In this document: positions 48,674 through 59,699 of the stretch, one piece after another | Numbering within the stretch: the stretch's first letter is position 1 | Layout of the letters: the number at the start of each line of letters is the position of its first letter | Origin: Sympetrum striolatum | Lineage: Eukaryota > Arthropoda > Insecta > Odonata > Libellulidae | Reading direction: 5' to 3' | Assembly: GCA_947579665.1 (NCBI GenBank) | Contig: OX388350.1 | Span: 39,465,393 to 39,529,392, forward strand | Length of the DNA: 64,000 nucleotides | Notes under the pieces: generated by a model | What the model was told of the DNA's origin: nothing | Database searches by the model: none | The model's input: only the letters and a program-made list of their open reading frames with translations | Position numbers and translations under genes: made by a program

Positions 48674-49520
48674 TTGAAAAAAAATTACTTAACAACAATG
48701 AACCCCCAGGCACCTCGTCTATATGGTCTTCCGAAACTCCACAAAGTAAATACACCCATTAGTCCTGTAGTTACGGCTATCTCTTCTTCCGCCCATAAGC
48801 TTGCTTTCAAATTAAACTCATTGATTCATAATTTAACTAAATTCACTCCCAAAAATGGCATAAAAAATTTGGTGGAATTTTCCAAATCTCTTTCTGATTT
48901 ATTTTTTCCGGATAATGCTATCCTCGTTTCTTTCGATGTTTCAAGTTTGTTTCCTTCGGTCCCTGTAGATGAATCTATTAATATATTAAGTTCCCTTCTA
49001 AATGATAGTAGTTTGAATCCTGAAATTTATCAGCTAACTTCTGTGTTTCTCAAAACTATTTTCAGTTTAATAATGAATTCTTTACACAAAGTGATGGTTT
49101 GGCAATAGGCTCTCCCCTTTCCCCTCTCCTTGCTGAATTATTTATGAATAATTTAGAAAGTAAAATCTTTTCTTCCACTCAACCCCTTGTTAAACATCTA
49201 ATGACTTGGCGTAGACATACGGATGATGTTTTCTGCGTTTGGAATGGCACAATTGCATCTATTTTTTGATTTTCTAAATACCTTACACTAAAAAATTTCT
49301 TTTACTTATGAAATGGAAAAAGATGGGGTTCTAAACTTTTTAGATCTATCCATTTCCCTAATAAGCCAACCTTCAAAATTTTCAGAAAACCGAGTTCTAC
49401 AGACCATATTATTCACAGTTCTTCCTCCCACCACATATCCCATAAGCATGCAGCTTTTCATGGTATTTTCTACAGACTGCTTTATGACCCTCTTTCCCCC
49501 GAAGGTTTTCAAGAAGAATT
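48674..49520 (+). pseudogene. Penelope-type reverse transcriptase, broken
   Basis: The frame 48674-49108 has APRLYGLPKLHK, PISPVVTAISSSAHKLA, AILVSFDVSSLFPSVPVDE. It then shifts and stops, continuing with a GSPLSPLLAELFM segment and a catalytic-box remnant containing TDD near 49220, and the IFRKPSSTDHIIHS and HKHAAFHG segments (about 49370-49470). It is Penelope/Poseidon-like and inactive. Confidence 0.85.
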
Positions 49521-49629
49521 AACTACAATTTAACAAATTGCTATAAACAATGGGTATTCTTGCAAAATAGTAGAAAACATCCTTATAAAGAAAACTAAGA
49601 GGCTGGCTTCGTCATAAATTTTCCCATTA

Positions 49630-50135
49630 TTGATTCCATTGGAAAAACCAAACCACAGGTGGGTTAAGCTCCCCTTTTTAGGAAATAATTCCTACAAACT
49701 ATCCAACCTTCTCCATCCCCATTTGAAAGCTGCTTTCTATTCACCAAGTAACCTCTCAAGATCCTTTTCGCATGCAAAAGACAAGAAAGACCTTTCTTCA
49801 CTCTCTGGGGATGTATGAACTTAATTGTGGGGAATATGCGGCCACATACATAGGACAGACAGGTCGCAGCCTTAAAACAAGGACCTCCGAACACCAGCGA
49901 TGCTACCGATTGGGAAACCCCGGATAGGCCTTCGCGGACCACCTCCTAGAGACTGGCCATTCCAGCTCTTTCACTCCAAAGCTGCTCCACAGACAATAGA
50001 AAGGGAGAAAAATGGATTCCTTGGAAACAGTGGAAATTCTCTCTTCAATAAAACCCCTAACTAACGATCTCACCTTCCTCAACTCCTCCCCTCTCCTGGT
50101 CCTTCCCTCAAAACTGTCTACATCCCCATAAATAC
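49630..50135 (+). pseudogene. Penelope GIY-YIG endonuclease region, broken
   Basis: Contains YKLSNLLHPHLKAAFYSPSN, then YELNCGEYAATYIGQTGRSL and KTRTSEHQ (about 49813-49885). CG..Y-YIGQTGR is the GIY-YIG core. A stop follows near 49925. The inverted partner at 48577-48056 reads the same domain on the minus strand. Confidence 0.8.
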
Positions 50136-50158
50136 CGTCATTTCCGATGTAATATCAT

Positions 50159-50190
50159 CTGAGGATGGCTGTCAATGCCGAAATCGGTCC
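50159..50190 (+). ncRNA. Hammerhead-like core at Penelope terminus
   Basis: CTGAGGA, a short hairpin TGGC...GCC, GAAA, then CGGTC. The core boxes fit the hammerhead consensus, but stem I partners are not evident. The inverted copy at 47999-48027 has lost GAAA. Confidence 0.4.
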
Positions 50191-50299
50191 AATAAATTAA
50201 AATTTATTGTGGAAATTAAGTATTTTCTTTCAACTTAAGATGTTGTTCCACAAAGTACGGCTAGGACATATTGATTACATTACAATACCTAGTCTTAAT

Positions 50300-51260
50300 T
50301 CTATGTCTTCTTTGGGAACTGATTTATATTCATAACTTTACTTTAAATCTAATAGCTTATGTTATGTAATTTGAACTTTTTCTATCCTATTGATGTGGAC
50401 AGAACAGCAAGGAGACCAGGTAATGGAATAATATTCTAAAACAGGGTAAATAAGGTACACAAATCTTCTTCTCAGTGGAATCTATCTTCCAACAAGTTTC
50501 AACCGGCTATATTCCATTAGGCTGTTACTGTGACCATTTTTATGTATTCGAGCATTTCCATTCTTCTTCTTTCGCTTTCCTTCAATAGTTCATACTACAG
50601 CAAAAATAGGAACTATGGAATATTGGGGTCAGATGAATCATTTTAAATCTATGGATAAAACCAAATTATTTATTCAACTTATCATCTATAGGTGGGTTAT
50701 AACTAATTATATTCAAAAATAACTCCAAGGTCTTTCTCTTTAGCAATGGCAACAGAATTTAGGTCATAATCAACAAGATTTTATAAAAAGTTAGAATCAC
50801 AATTTTTTATGAATTAATGAGATAAAGTTTTATTTGCTTCAGTTGTCAACATGATAAATAATTGACAGCAATCTGTGATGGAATGAATTTTGCTGAGTAA
50901 TTTAAGATCATCTGGAAATAATAGATGCTCAAACAAAGAATTGTAATTTTTGTTCATGGCAGAGCTTACCCTAAGATCATTTACAAACAAAAGGAAAAAA
51001 GGGACCAAGTAAGGATCATAGAAGAACTCTAGATATGATATTGATTTCTTTTGAATAATTTGACACAATTTTAACATACTGAGTATAATTTAACAGATAG
51101 TTCTCGAACCATTTTAAATGAGGACCAAATATTCGTATACTCTCTCAATTTAGAAATTAAATGAGAATGGCTGACTTTTTCAAATGCTTTGGAAAAGTCC
51201 AAATAAACAGTATCCACTTGACAAGCATTATTAAAAGATAAATGATGAGTTAAGGCTTAA
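50300..51260 (-). pseudogene. LINE relic (Jockey/I-like reverse transcriptase)
   Basis: Minus-strand fragments: VDTVYLDFSKAFEKVSH (about 51240-51170), then LVPFFLLFVNDLRVSS and LLFPDDLKLLSKIHS (about 51010-50870; the usual ADD reads PDD), then decayed C-terminal pieces such as DLGVIFEYN near 50700 and VLEYYSITWSP near 50430. Many stops. Confidence 0.75.
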
Positions 51261-51282
51261 CTTTGTGGTAGTGAGATACAAC

Positions 51283-51407
51283 GAGACTCATTGTTGAAAC
51301 ATTTTAGTTAACCACAGAATGATTTACATGATTGCGAAACCTTGGTCGCTGTATTAATGTTAATCATTCTGTGGTTAGGTTAAATGTTTTCAACAATGAT
51401 AAGTCTC
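51283..51407. repeat. Inverted repeat with about 45-bp arms
   Basis: GAGACTCATTGTTGAAACAT and the rest of the arm to 51325 is inverted at 51362-51407 with small gaps, around a 36-bp spacer. MITE-like, with no target duplication established. Confidence 0.55.
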
Positions 51408-51653
51408 ATTAATTCTTCAAAGCTTCTAGGATGCAATTTTGAAAGATGAGAAGGTCTGATTGTGTTGACCTACCATGGAAAAACTATGCTGACTTGAACA
51501 ATTTAAATATCTCCATGGCTAGAATGATAGTTAAAGTTATATGGAACGGGTTTATTTGATAATTTATCAAAAACAATATCAAATTGTTTTTCAATTTTGT
51601 TTCATCTGTAAAATTTATTGATTTCTAAACTATAGTTTAAATACTGAAACATA

Positions 51654-53400
51654 CTAAACCTTGACAATAACATTATTTACTTCAATTTCCCCTTTTAGTG
51701 GTTTGGTATTCCAAAGACGATTCTCATGATTTGAAACTTCTTTCATAAAATAGAATTCCCTTTCAAGCTGGATGAAATCAGTAAGTTTTATCATATATGC
51801 AACAGTAACTTCCCTGATATCATTCATCATTTTCCAGCCACGATGTAATTTTTTCCTTAAATTCACTAACCCTCCCTTAGCATATAATTTCCTGAGACAG
51901 TTTATTGTAGAATTTAACTCCCTCATAAAATATAGACTACTCTGAACCGCTTGAAACTCTTCCAGTTCTATGAAAGCAATCTGTCAGTCCAGTATTGAAC
52001 CCATGATCTCAATTTTTTTCCACGAATATTTCTGAGAATAAACGGGCTGTAAATTATATGGTAAAATTCTACTTTAGAAATATATAATAAAAAATCAACT
52101 ACAATCTTTTTTCTAACCATCAACTCGTACATCTCCTTCCATACTTACTTAAAAAAATGACATGCCACTTAAAGTGGTTCTATCCCACTTTATCCGGTGT
52201 ATTTGCCCTATGATTTTTGTGGAGGAGCATTGTGGCTCTAACCTTCATATCACAGACAAGTCAATCTGTATATGCAAAAACTTACTTTTTTCATTTGACA
52301 ATGAATAAAAGTTAAACTTAAGATACACCGACTACGTTCAACAAAATTTAAACGAATTATGAATTCGAAATAACAAAGTAGCATAATATTTCCATCGATT
52401 GACGTTATTAAAATTCAAAAACACCATTACGAAGTTACACCATGTAACGCCTTTAATTGGCCACTGTCATTAATTTAATGTAACACGCACAGTAAACTTC
52501 TGATAGTACACAAACTTAAGTTACTTTCATTTATTAATATAATCATTTTAATTAAATGTATTTCGATGGCATAATTAGTCCGGATTACACAGATCCTTGC
52601 TATCACAATTCTCCAAAAAGTAACTTCGTATAATATAATTTGAAGCAATTACCAACTTTATCTTCCGCGGGAAATCGAAGGTAGTATTAATTGCAACGAA
52701 AGCACACACGTGCAGGTTTTTCGAAACTTACTCCAATTAAGATGCGTAATATTTCCAAAGATAGATTAACAGCAGTAAGTGTTATATTGTAAAAACCCAC
52801 GTTTGACTAGTCTTCTAGGATAAATTTATGAGAAATTATATTCTCTCGACATGAAAAAATCAATCTCGGATGCACGACAATCGTCACATCGCAATATATT
52901 ACACACGTCGATAGACACTAGTCAATCATTAATACTAGTTATACGACAAAATGAAACAAAAACATAATCCATGAATATTTATTTACAAAATGCAGCAGAA
53001 TATTACATGGTCTTGGTCGAAGGCACCGAACTGATGGTATATTCGATGAACTCTTGATGGTAGGACATAACGCTCGATCTGATTAGTATCTGAAAGGAAA
53101 ATGAACGATATTTAGACATGCTACAGAAAATAATATGAGAAAATTTTATCATGAACACATTCAAGTGAGAACTAACCTTAAATTTAAAATAGATTATCTC
53201 AATCTTCTTGCTTCTCTTTCGGATTCCAGCAGCGTTAAAATATCGCCTTCACGAACTGGTCCTTTCACGTTCCGGATGATCTGTCGATTATTGTCAAGAA
53301 ACTCCACCTTTACTTGTGTACACTGCCCCTGGGATCCAGTACGACCCAACACCTTCATAACTCGAGCTAGCACGGCTGGTTTATCCATTTTGAAATATCC
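51654..53400. repeat. Segmental duplication, copy 1 (with RpS28)
   Basis: Aligns in the same orientation with about 59700-61580. Landmarks: the AATGTAATT(T/C)TTTCCTTAAATTC block (51843 / 59798), TTCTATCCCACTT (52184 / 60114), ATTGGCC..TGTC..TTAATTTAATG (52456 / 60631), then RpS28. Non-coding parts differ by many substitutions and indels. Confidence 0.75.
53194..53388 (-). CDS. 40S ribosomal protein S28 (eS28), copy 1
   Basis: 64 codons from ATG at 53388 to TAA. The sequence [20 protein letters not shown] through [20 protein letters not shown] and terminal RRLR is a full eS28, an OB-fold protein near the mRNA exit/E site of the small subunit. An in-frame upstream ATG (53415, nine codons earlier) is rejected because eS28 begins MDKP. 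The variable loop reads FLDNNRQ, one residue shorter than copy 2 (FIGDQNRQ). A 3' UTR intron (53176-53090, minus) follows the stop, with a terminal exon and AATAAA at 52983-52978. The 5' flank differs from copy 2 and instead resembles the AFG2B 5' flank. Intact; either copy could be the main gene. Confidence 0.92.
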   Translation of the reverse strand: MDKPAVLARVMKVLGRTGSQGQCTQVKVEFLDNNRQIIRNVKGPVREGDILTLLESEREARRLR

Positions 53401-53548
53401 TTCACCACGTGTCACACACCAAAATGACCAAAATACACAGCTCGCAGAGAGTGCGCCTCATCCGCCTCACGCCCGTCGTCAACGTCTCTTACGTCTGTTA
53501 CAAGAACTACAAGTTACTGAGGGAAATTCAAATTCATCTTGACGTTAG

Positions 53549-53587
53549 ACCATGGAAGAAGGAGGAGGATCCTCCTTCTTCCATGGT
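53549..53587. repeat. Near-perfect hairpin with TTAGACC direct repeat
   Basis: 18-bp arms (ACCATGGAAGAAGGAGGA and complement) around GGA, bracketed by TTAGACC at both edges. It sits about 160 bp upstream of the RpS28 copy 1 start. The minus-strand arm contains CCTTCTTCC, a TOP-like pyrimidine run. Confidence 0.7.
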
Positions 53588-54247
53588 TAGACCTATTAAC
53601 CATCCTTGAAATTAGCTATTTCAACTCAAGGAATTAAATTCAATACCAAGTTTAGAACATTAAATTAGGATGATACATTATTTTTCTGAAAACTATTGAC
53701 AATTAATATAGAACGTCTCCATGTAATGAAGGCGTTTAGATAACTGATGTAATCAAAACATTTTACAATCTCAAAGATTATCAAGTTCCCTTTAGTAGAT
53801 ATTACCAGATTCTCTCGAGGAAGAAGATTAATTAATAGATGATAGTTAAAATTATGTAAAGCAAGGTTTTTACATTTGATGTTATATCAAAAACAATATT
53901 AATTTATCTTAAAATCCACAGAGGCTGCTGAGATGTTGTGAAAATTGCACTTCATAAATTATATATATCTCTTCTTTCGTAATTAATTTGTCTTTCAATT
54001 TTCTGCATCGCACGTAGAATTTTTCGAATAAAAAAAATGCAGCTTACTTTCAAGAGGTTCATCAATTACACTTATTTTTAGATTAATTATTGAATCATAC
54101 CAAACCTTTACAATAACGTTTTTCTCTTCAATTTCCCCCTTTCTGTGTTCGTTTACTTGGAATTCCCTTAGCGATTTCCATGATTTGAATCTTCTTACAT
54201 TAAATACATTTCCCTTTCAAGCTAGAAGAAATCATTAAGTTCGATGA

Positions 54248-54270
54248 TATATATATATATATATATATAC
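54248..54270. repeat. (AT)n microsatellite
   Basis: About eleven AT dinucleotides. Confidence 0.9.
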
Positions 54271-54419
54271 TTATTTTAATAAATAAGTTCTTTTAAGAAA
54301 AGGGAATAAGAAGTTTAGCACACCTCCTGGGGGTCATGTAACAATACAATTTTTGCATGATGGAGAGTGTGAAAAAAATATAAAGAATAAATTATAATAA
54401 ATAAGATTATGGTTTGGGA

Positions 54420-56215
54420 GTAAGGAACTGAAGAGGTGACACTTAAGTGGAATGTCACAGATAAAAATGTTTATAGCTAGTACATGGTTCAAAAATAAAA
54501 AAGAAGGAGGAGATATGTATGGATGTCACCAGCGGAAGATCATTATCAGATAGATTAATAAAAGAAAGATATAGAGATGAAATCAAGAATTCAAATAGGT
54601 ATCCAGGCGCAGATATCAATAGTGACCATGTCCTAATAAGGATCGAAATTAAACTAACACTAAAGAGAGTAGAGAAAGCCATTGCAGTAAAGAAATGAAA
54701 CCTGGAAAAGAAGAAAGAAATGGGAAGAGAAGTGATAAGAGAATAACTGTCTACAGCAATTATAGAAGATTGAAAAGAAGAGGAAGGAAGCAAAGAAATT
54801 TGGATGAGGGTAAAAAATGCTACAGTAAATGAAGCAGAAAAAGAAATAAGATACTATGAAGGAATTAGAACAAAGAAACTGTGAGTAACAGAAGAATTGT
54901 TGAAAAAGATACATAGGAAACTCAAAAGGCAAGAGAGAAGTGGCTGGTGGGAGCATATGATGACATAGAAAACCTAAAAATAGAGGACAGTATGGCCTTG
55001 TGTAAAGGAAAGTAATGGGAGTAATAACTGATAACAGGAAAATTAAGAGTAAAATGAGAGAAATCAAGAGTAAAGATGGCAGAATAATGCATGAGAGAAA
55101 AGAAATAACAGAAAGGACAGAATATTTGGAAGATTGTATTGTTCAGGAGAGAAACCAGTGGATTTGCATTTTGAGGCAGAAGAAGTGATGTCTCCAGTAG
55201 ATGGTTCATCAGTGTTGAAAAGGGAAATAGAAAAAGTAATTGAAGAAATGAGGAAAGGTAAGACAATAGGAATGGATGAGATTCTTGAATTTTTTAAATG
55301 CTTGAATGAAGAGGGTATAAAGGAAATTGATAAAATGTGTAACCAAATATATTATACTGGTGACTGGCCTAAAGATTTTGTCAGAACAGTGATGGTGCAA
55401 ATTTATATAAAGAAGCCAGGTACAAGGAGATGTACCGAGCATAGCATAATAACCCTAATTTCGTGCACAGCTAAAATAATATTGAGAGTACTGAACCGGA
55501 GATTAACAGGGATGATGGAAGAAAGGAACAGTTTGGCCCAGAGTAGAGAAGGAACAAGGTTTGGTTTGTTAAGAATGGTTATAGACAAATTTATACAGAG
55601 AGAACAATCTCTATTCAGTGACATTTTTGGAAGAGTTGATATTATGAGACATGAACCTCTCTCACAGGCCATGAAAACCGTCAATAAAAATTTTAAAATA
55701 TTGTGATTGTAACATTTTTAATGACTCCTTTATGTCTCTTAGGAGGAAATTTTACTATTTTAATCGTTCATAATATTTTGTTATTTATTTTACGTTGATT
55801 ATTTGTATTTAATTATAAAGCTTGTAGTTCAAGCTGCCTGTTAGCGTTAAATAAATTAATAATAACAAAAAGGAATGGCTCTTTGTTTTATTGATCTGGG
55901 AAAGGATTTTAAAAATATCAAATGGGAGAAATTTTTGGAAAATCTAAAAGAGTATGATGGTATTTTGGAGTTGGCATGGATGTAGAGAAAACTTATTAGA
56001 AAATTGTATAAGAGGCAATAAGTTGCTTTAAAAAACATGAGGGTATCGGAAAATGGGTGGACCTTGGTAGAAGAGTCTGTCACCAACTTTGTTCAATATT
56101 TATTATGAGGAAAAGGTCTAAAATTATTTGAAGGGAGGGAAGAAGGTAAGAAATATAAATTTTCAGATGGCATGGTTATCTTAACAGAATAAGGAAAGTA
56201 GACTTTGTATGTTCC
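54420..56215 (+). pseudogene. RTE-like LINE relic, endonuclease-RT part
   Basis: Plus-strand fragments in broken frames. 55134-55610 contains EIEKVIEEMRKGKTIGMDEI, IYYTGDWPKDF, IYIKKPG and IITLISCTAKIILRVLNRRL, typical RTE/BovB reverse transcriptase. After an interruption (about 55613-55866) it resumes with CFIDLGKDFKNIKWEKF and VTNFVQYL near 55880-56090. The region upstream of 55134 is frameshifted. Reverse-strand frames here are low-complexity shadows. Confidence 0.8.
55613..55866 (+). mobile_element. Unidentified insertion inside the LINE relic
   Basis: About 250 bp interrupt the reverse transcriptase between motifs that normally lie side by side. The piece begins with a short open frame (GRVDIMRHEPLSQAMKTVNK) and ends TTAGCGTTAAATAAATTAATAATAAC, like a poly(A)-signal tail. 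It may be the 3' end of another retroelement or retrocopy; I cannot name it. Confidence 0.45.
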
Positions 56216-56259
56216 ACAATATATTTAATGTATATAACCCTTTTATGGAATCCACAATT

Positions 56260-58265
56260 CAGTTGAGTTTGCAAAATTGCTATCAATGTTAACCATCCCG
56301 GACAAGGCCATCTTGGTTTCCTTGGATGTTGCCAGCCTTTTCCCTCTGTTCCAATAGCAGACTATTTTTAGATACTAAAATACTTGATGAACTATAGGAG
56401 GAGGTGGTTCAAGATCCTGAATTGAAAAACAAAATTCTAAGATTAACTTCTCCCGGTGTTAGACAAAATTATTTAGAGTTTGGTAAGGTTTTCTTTCTTC
56501 AGAAGGATGACTTGCCAATGGGCTCTTCCCATGGCCATTTTTATGCATACGCGGTCGCGTAGGGCCCCGTCAGCTTAGGGGCCCCACTGCCAAGCCACAA
56601 AAAGGACAAAAAATTTCAATAATTAAAATTTTTATTAAATAAATAATATTAAAAGCATAATAAATTAAATTTCCCTACCATATTATATTTTAACTTTATA
56701 TTTCGCTAGCCTCACATGTGACGAATTTAAAACAAAGTGGTTATTCAATTGTCATTGGAACGGTACAATCATTGCACTGCAATGCTACCAGTTTGCCTGG
56801 CACTGGGGTCTATAGGGCCCCATACAATAATGTTGCGTATGACCCCCAAAATTATAAGAACGGGCCTGGCTCTTCCCTCCTTGCTGAATTACAGTTTTGA
56901 AAAGAAAATATTTTCCTTGACCTACCCTTTGATCAAGCAAATTTTCTTCTGAAGAAGGTACATCAGTATTATTTTCCGTGCATGGATCTACAACAAAACT
57001 GTAGTTTTCAGTCATGAACTCATGTGTTAAATAATTTCCTATTAAATATTAACATGAATTAAATAATTTCTATGAAGAGCAATAGACCTAATTTCAGATA
57101 ATTCCATATTATAACCACATAATTCTGAACTCCACATGCCACCATGCATTCCATAAGTATGCCGCATTTCATGTAATGACCCACAGGCTCATCAACTTTC
57201 CCCTCTCCTCTCAAGAATACCAAGAGGAATGGAAAATTCATCAAGGAGATAGCAAGAAATGATGGATACCGATAGAAAGCATCCTAAGAAAGAAGAATAA
57301 AAGACTTGCCTCAAATATGATCTTTCTTCCCTAACATCTGTGGACTCCATAAAGCAGAAATAGGTTTGATTGCCTTTTCTAAGAAATATTTCCAAGATTA
57401 GCTAGCCTCATCCCCCCAAATCGAAAAGAAGCCTTCTACACTCCGAAAAACCCTCACAAGGTCACTTCTCCTCTATCCTATAAATACTTGACTCATGTTG
57501 CTTTTGCTCTTCCACTGAGCTCATAAGATACTTTCTCTTATTTGTACATAATAATTCTCATCTGCTTCTACTCTTATTTAGAGTTGCCTCAATATCTATT
57601 TTGTGTGCAATCTTGACTACTATATGCTATATGTATTGTATCAATATTTTTATAATGTATTTATCCGTCTCATATTGTACCTAATGGATTCAATCCATTT
57701 ACTTTTTCCTTTTATTGTTTGCTTAATGATATTATGTATATTGCTATCAATATTTTAAATGTGAACTGATTCTTATTTATTTATTGCATGCAAGTACTTA
57801 CTGGTAGTGTATTTCTATGTTGTCATGTTCTTTTTTCTCATCTTTTAGTTATTACTATCGGTAGGTTTGCACACGATGTCTTCCTGCAGTGGAATTGTTT
57901 TTTAAGAATCTTTTAGGTTTTTTACATCCATGATTCTTCTATTTGTTTCTCATAGAATTCTCTTTAATTTAATTATTCTATAATTAACGATGATAGGTTA
58001 GATGGAAGAAGACAAAAATGGACTCTTTGGAAATAATAGAAGACCTTTCCCATAAAACCTGCATTATCAATGACTAGACATTTCCTAACACCTCCTTCCA
58101 GGATTCTCTTCCTCACCCAATCACATCCACCCCCTCCCCCATTACCACTTTTCTTCTCCTCTCTTCCACCTTCTACATATAAGTTTGTTGTACTTATGCT
58201 TATGTTTACCTGATGGTGGCCGTCGTTGGCCGAAACCAGTTGAAATAAAAATATATAGTGGAACA
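56260..58265 (+). pseudogene. Second Penelope-like element, degenerate
   Basis: AILVSLDVASLFPSVPIAD (about 56295-56360) and a MGS box near 56517 come from the reverse transcriptase. 57110-57240 reads AAFHVMTHRLINFPLSSQEYQEEW and 57400-57470 reads NRKEAFYTPKNPHK. 58005-58060 parallels the KMDSLE segment of the first element, and the end near 58205-58250 carries the hammerhead-like tail. About 300 bp at 56540-56900 look unrelated and may be an insertion. Heavily mutated. Confidence 0.75.
58205..58246 (+). ncRNA. Hammerhead-like motif, degenerate
   Basis: CTGATGG (consensus CTGATGA), stem II with GGCC/GGCC, then GAAAC and CAGTT. Stem I support is weak. It sits at the end of the second Penelope relic. 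Confidence 0.4.
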
Positions 58266-58284
58266 TACATAGTCTAGTTTCCTC

Positions 58285-58385
58285 ATTCAGTTGTCAAGGC
58301 GTTCCATGAAGTCCAGCCTCCACCCGGAATGTGAGAGACCTGGGTTCGAGTCCCAGCCAAGTCACTATTCTTCTCGTCTGCATAG
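58285..58385 (+). mobile_element. tRNA-derived SINE relic, second family
   Basis: A good B box GGGTTCGAGTCCC (about 58332) and the CAGCCAAGTCACTATTCTTC body shared with 43150-43262. The A-box half is decayed, and the copy abuts the Penelope tail. Confidence 0.6.
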
Positions 58386-58429
58386 CTTCTTCATATTAAT
58401 TTTATGGTTACCTTAGCTGATGTCATGCA

Positions 58430-58720
58430 AGCACTTTGAAGGAGGTTCTGGAGGAATGGATGAAGGTAAACTTAGGAAAAACTAAAATGATGCCAGTAAA
58501 CTGTGAAGATTAAACGAGTGTGAGAATAAATGAAGGTGCAATACAAAAGTCAAAAGCAATAGGTATGTAGGAACTATGATAACAGATGATTTGAGATGTG
58601 TTGCAGAAATGAAAGGAAGGATGGCAATAGCAAAAGAGGCCTTAAGCTAGAAGAATAACTTGCTGTGATGTAGCCTAGACCTGAAAAAGAGGTTGGCTAA
58701 GTGTTACAGGCAGAATACTG
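58430..58720 (+). pseudogene. RTE-like LINE relic, post-RT segment
   Basis: The plus strand reads VNLGKTKMMPV, YVGTMITDDLRCVAEMKGRM and AIAKEAL, then LDLKKRLAKCY, the region C-terminal to RTE reverse transcriptase. Stops and frameshifts. Possibly the displaced downstream part of the 54420-56215 element, with the Penelope relic inserted between. Confidence 0.7.
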
Positions 58721-58889
58721 CATGATGATGCTAAACATATATTTTATATATAATTCCTTCTCTGGATTCATTCATATAGATACCCAGATAAGATACTAAT
58801 TCACAGGTTAAACCACAAGCATCATCGATTTGAAATTTTTACGATATATTGGCCATAACGTGCAACCAGCAGAAAAATTCCGATATTGA

Positions 58890-59120
58890 ACCTCAATGTC
58901 ATGGGTTCGATTCCAGAGGGCACCAAAGTCCCGATTTTTCCCATTTAAAAGCATTGCTTTGATTTTCGGGAATTCGGGGGGAAAAAATACTTCCCGGATA
59001 GGTAGAGAATCCAAACTCAAGGAGCCTATATATATTTGGTCATCATCTATTGAAAACATAAATGACTTTCACGGAAAAAATCCTGGGTTCGATGCTAGGA
59101 CGATGCAAAAATCTGCCAAG
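58890..59120 (+). repeat. Possible SINE debris
   Basis: Two B-box-like stretches, GGGTTCGATTCC (58906 on) and GGGTTCGATGC (59085 on), occur without matching A boxes. Weakly supported. Confidence 0.3.
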
Positions 59121-59349
59121 TTTGATTATATATATTCTATTTGTTCCAGATAATATTATCTCGAACGAATAGAAATAATACACCACTTAAAAAACAATTA
59201 CACACTCACCAACATCCACCTTTTCCCTAATTATTCTCCCCTGCTGTCCATTGTTAACCTGCTTCCCCTTCCTCCTCCCCCTAACACCGCTAATAGCTAA
59301 TCTGATTGGTGGCTGGTTTTGTACCTTGTGTATATATATATGTACACTC

Positions 59350-59389
59350 CTTGCTTGACAATGGACTAACGTCCGAAACTGGTAGCAAT
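59350..59389 (+). ncRNA. Hammerhead-like motif with supported stems
   Basis: TTGC and GCAA flank the motif as stem I. Inside are TTGACAA (a decayed CUGANGA box), a perfect stem II GGAC-TAAC-GTCC, GAAA, and CTGGTA with a UA cleavage position. It resembles other retroelement-tail hammerheads, but its element body was not recognised. The catalytic box has three changes. Confidence 0.4.
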
Positions 59390-59699
59390 ATTAAAAACTT
59401 TTAAACAAGTGGAATTTATGCACAGTTATTCCCACCCATTTACTATATATAATTACATATTTATTTACTAAGACTAGCACATTTAGGCTTATACTGGAAT
59501 ATTATTTACGAATAAAAATGTCATAGTCATATAAGTAAATATTAGATCAAAAAATATAGAATCCACTCCATGTTCCTACACATAGATTACACCTCACAAA
59601 ACGTTCTCTATATCATTGACTTCCAAACCTTCTTAATTCCCTAGGTTAAATTGTTTTTAATGTGTATTCATCTGTTATTTTTATTTCAAGCGATCATGT

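Larger units (their letters stand above)
47946..50239 (+). mobile_element. Penelope-like element with inverted terminal repeats
   Basis: Arms 47946-48683 (minus) and 49508-50239 (plus) are about 730-bp inverted copies of one another, each carrying the GIY-YIG end of the element. The reverse-transcriptase region lies between them. Inverted terminal copies (pseudo-LTRs) are a known Penelope feature. Frameshifts and stops occur throughout. The right arm ends with a hammerhead-like motif; in the left arm its GAAA has mutated. Confidence 0.85.

Noticed and set aside
53090..53176. snoRNA in the RpS28 3' UTR intron
   Set aside because: No convincing C/D or H/ACA boxes, and 87 bp leaves little room.
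54455..55266. Long Phe/Ser-rich minus-strand frames
   Set aside because: Low-complexity antisense shadows of the A/G-rich RTE LINE relic on the plus strand.
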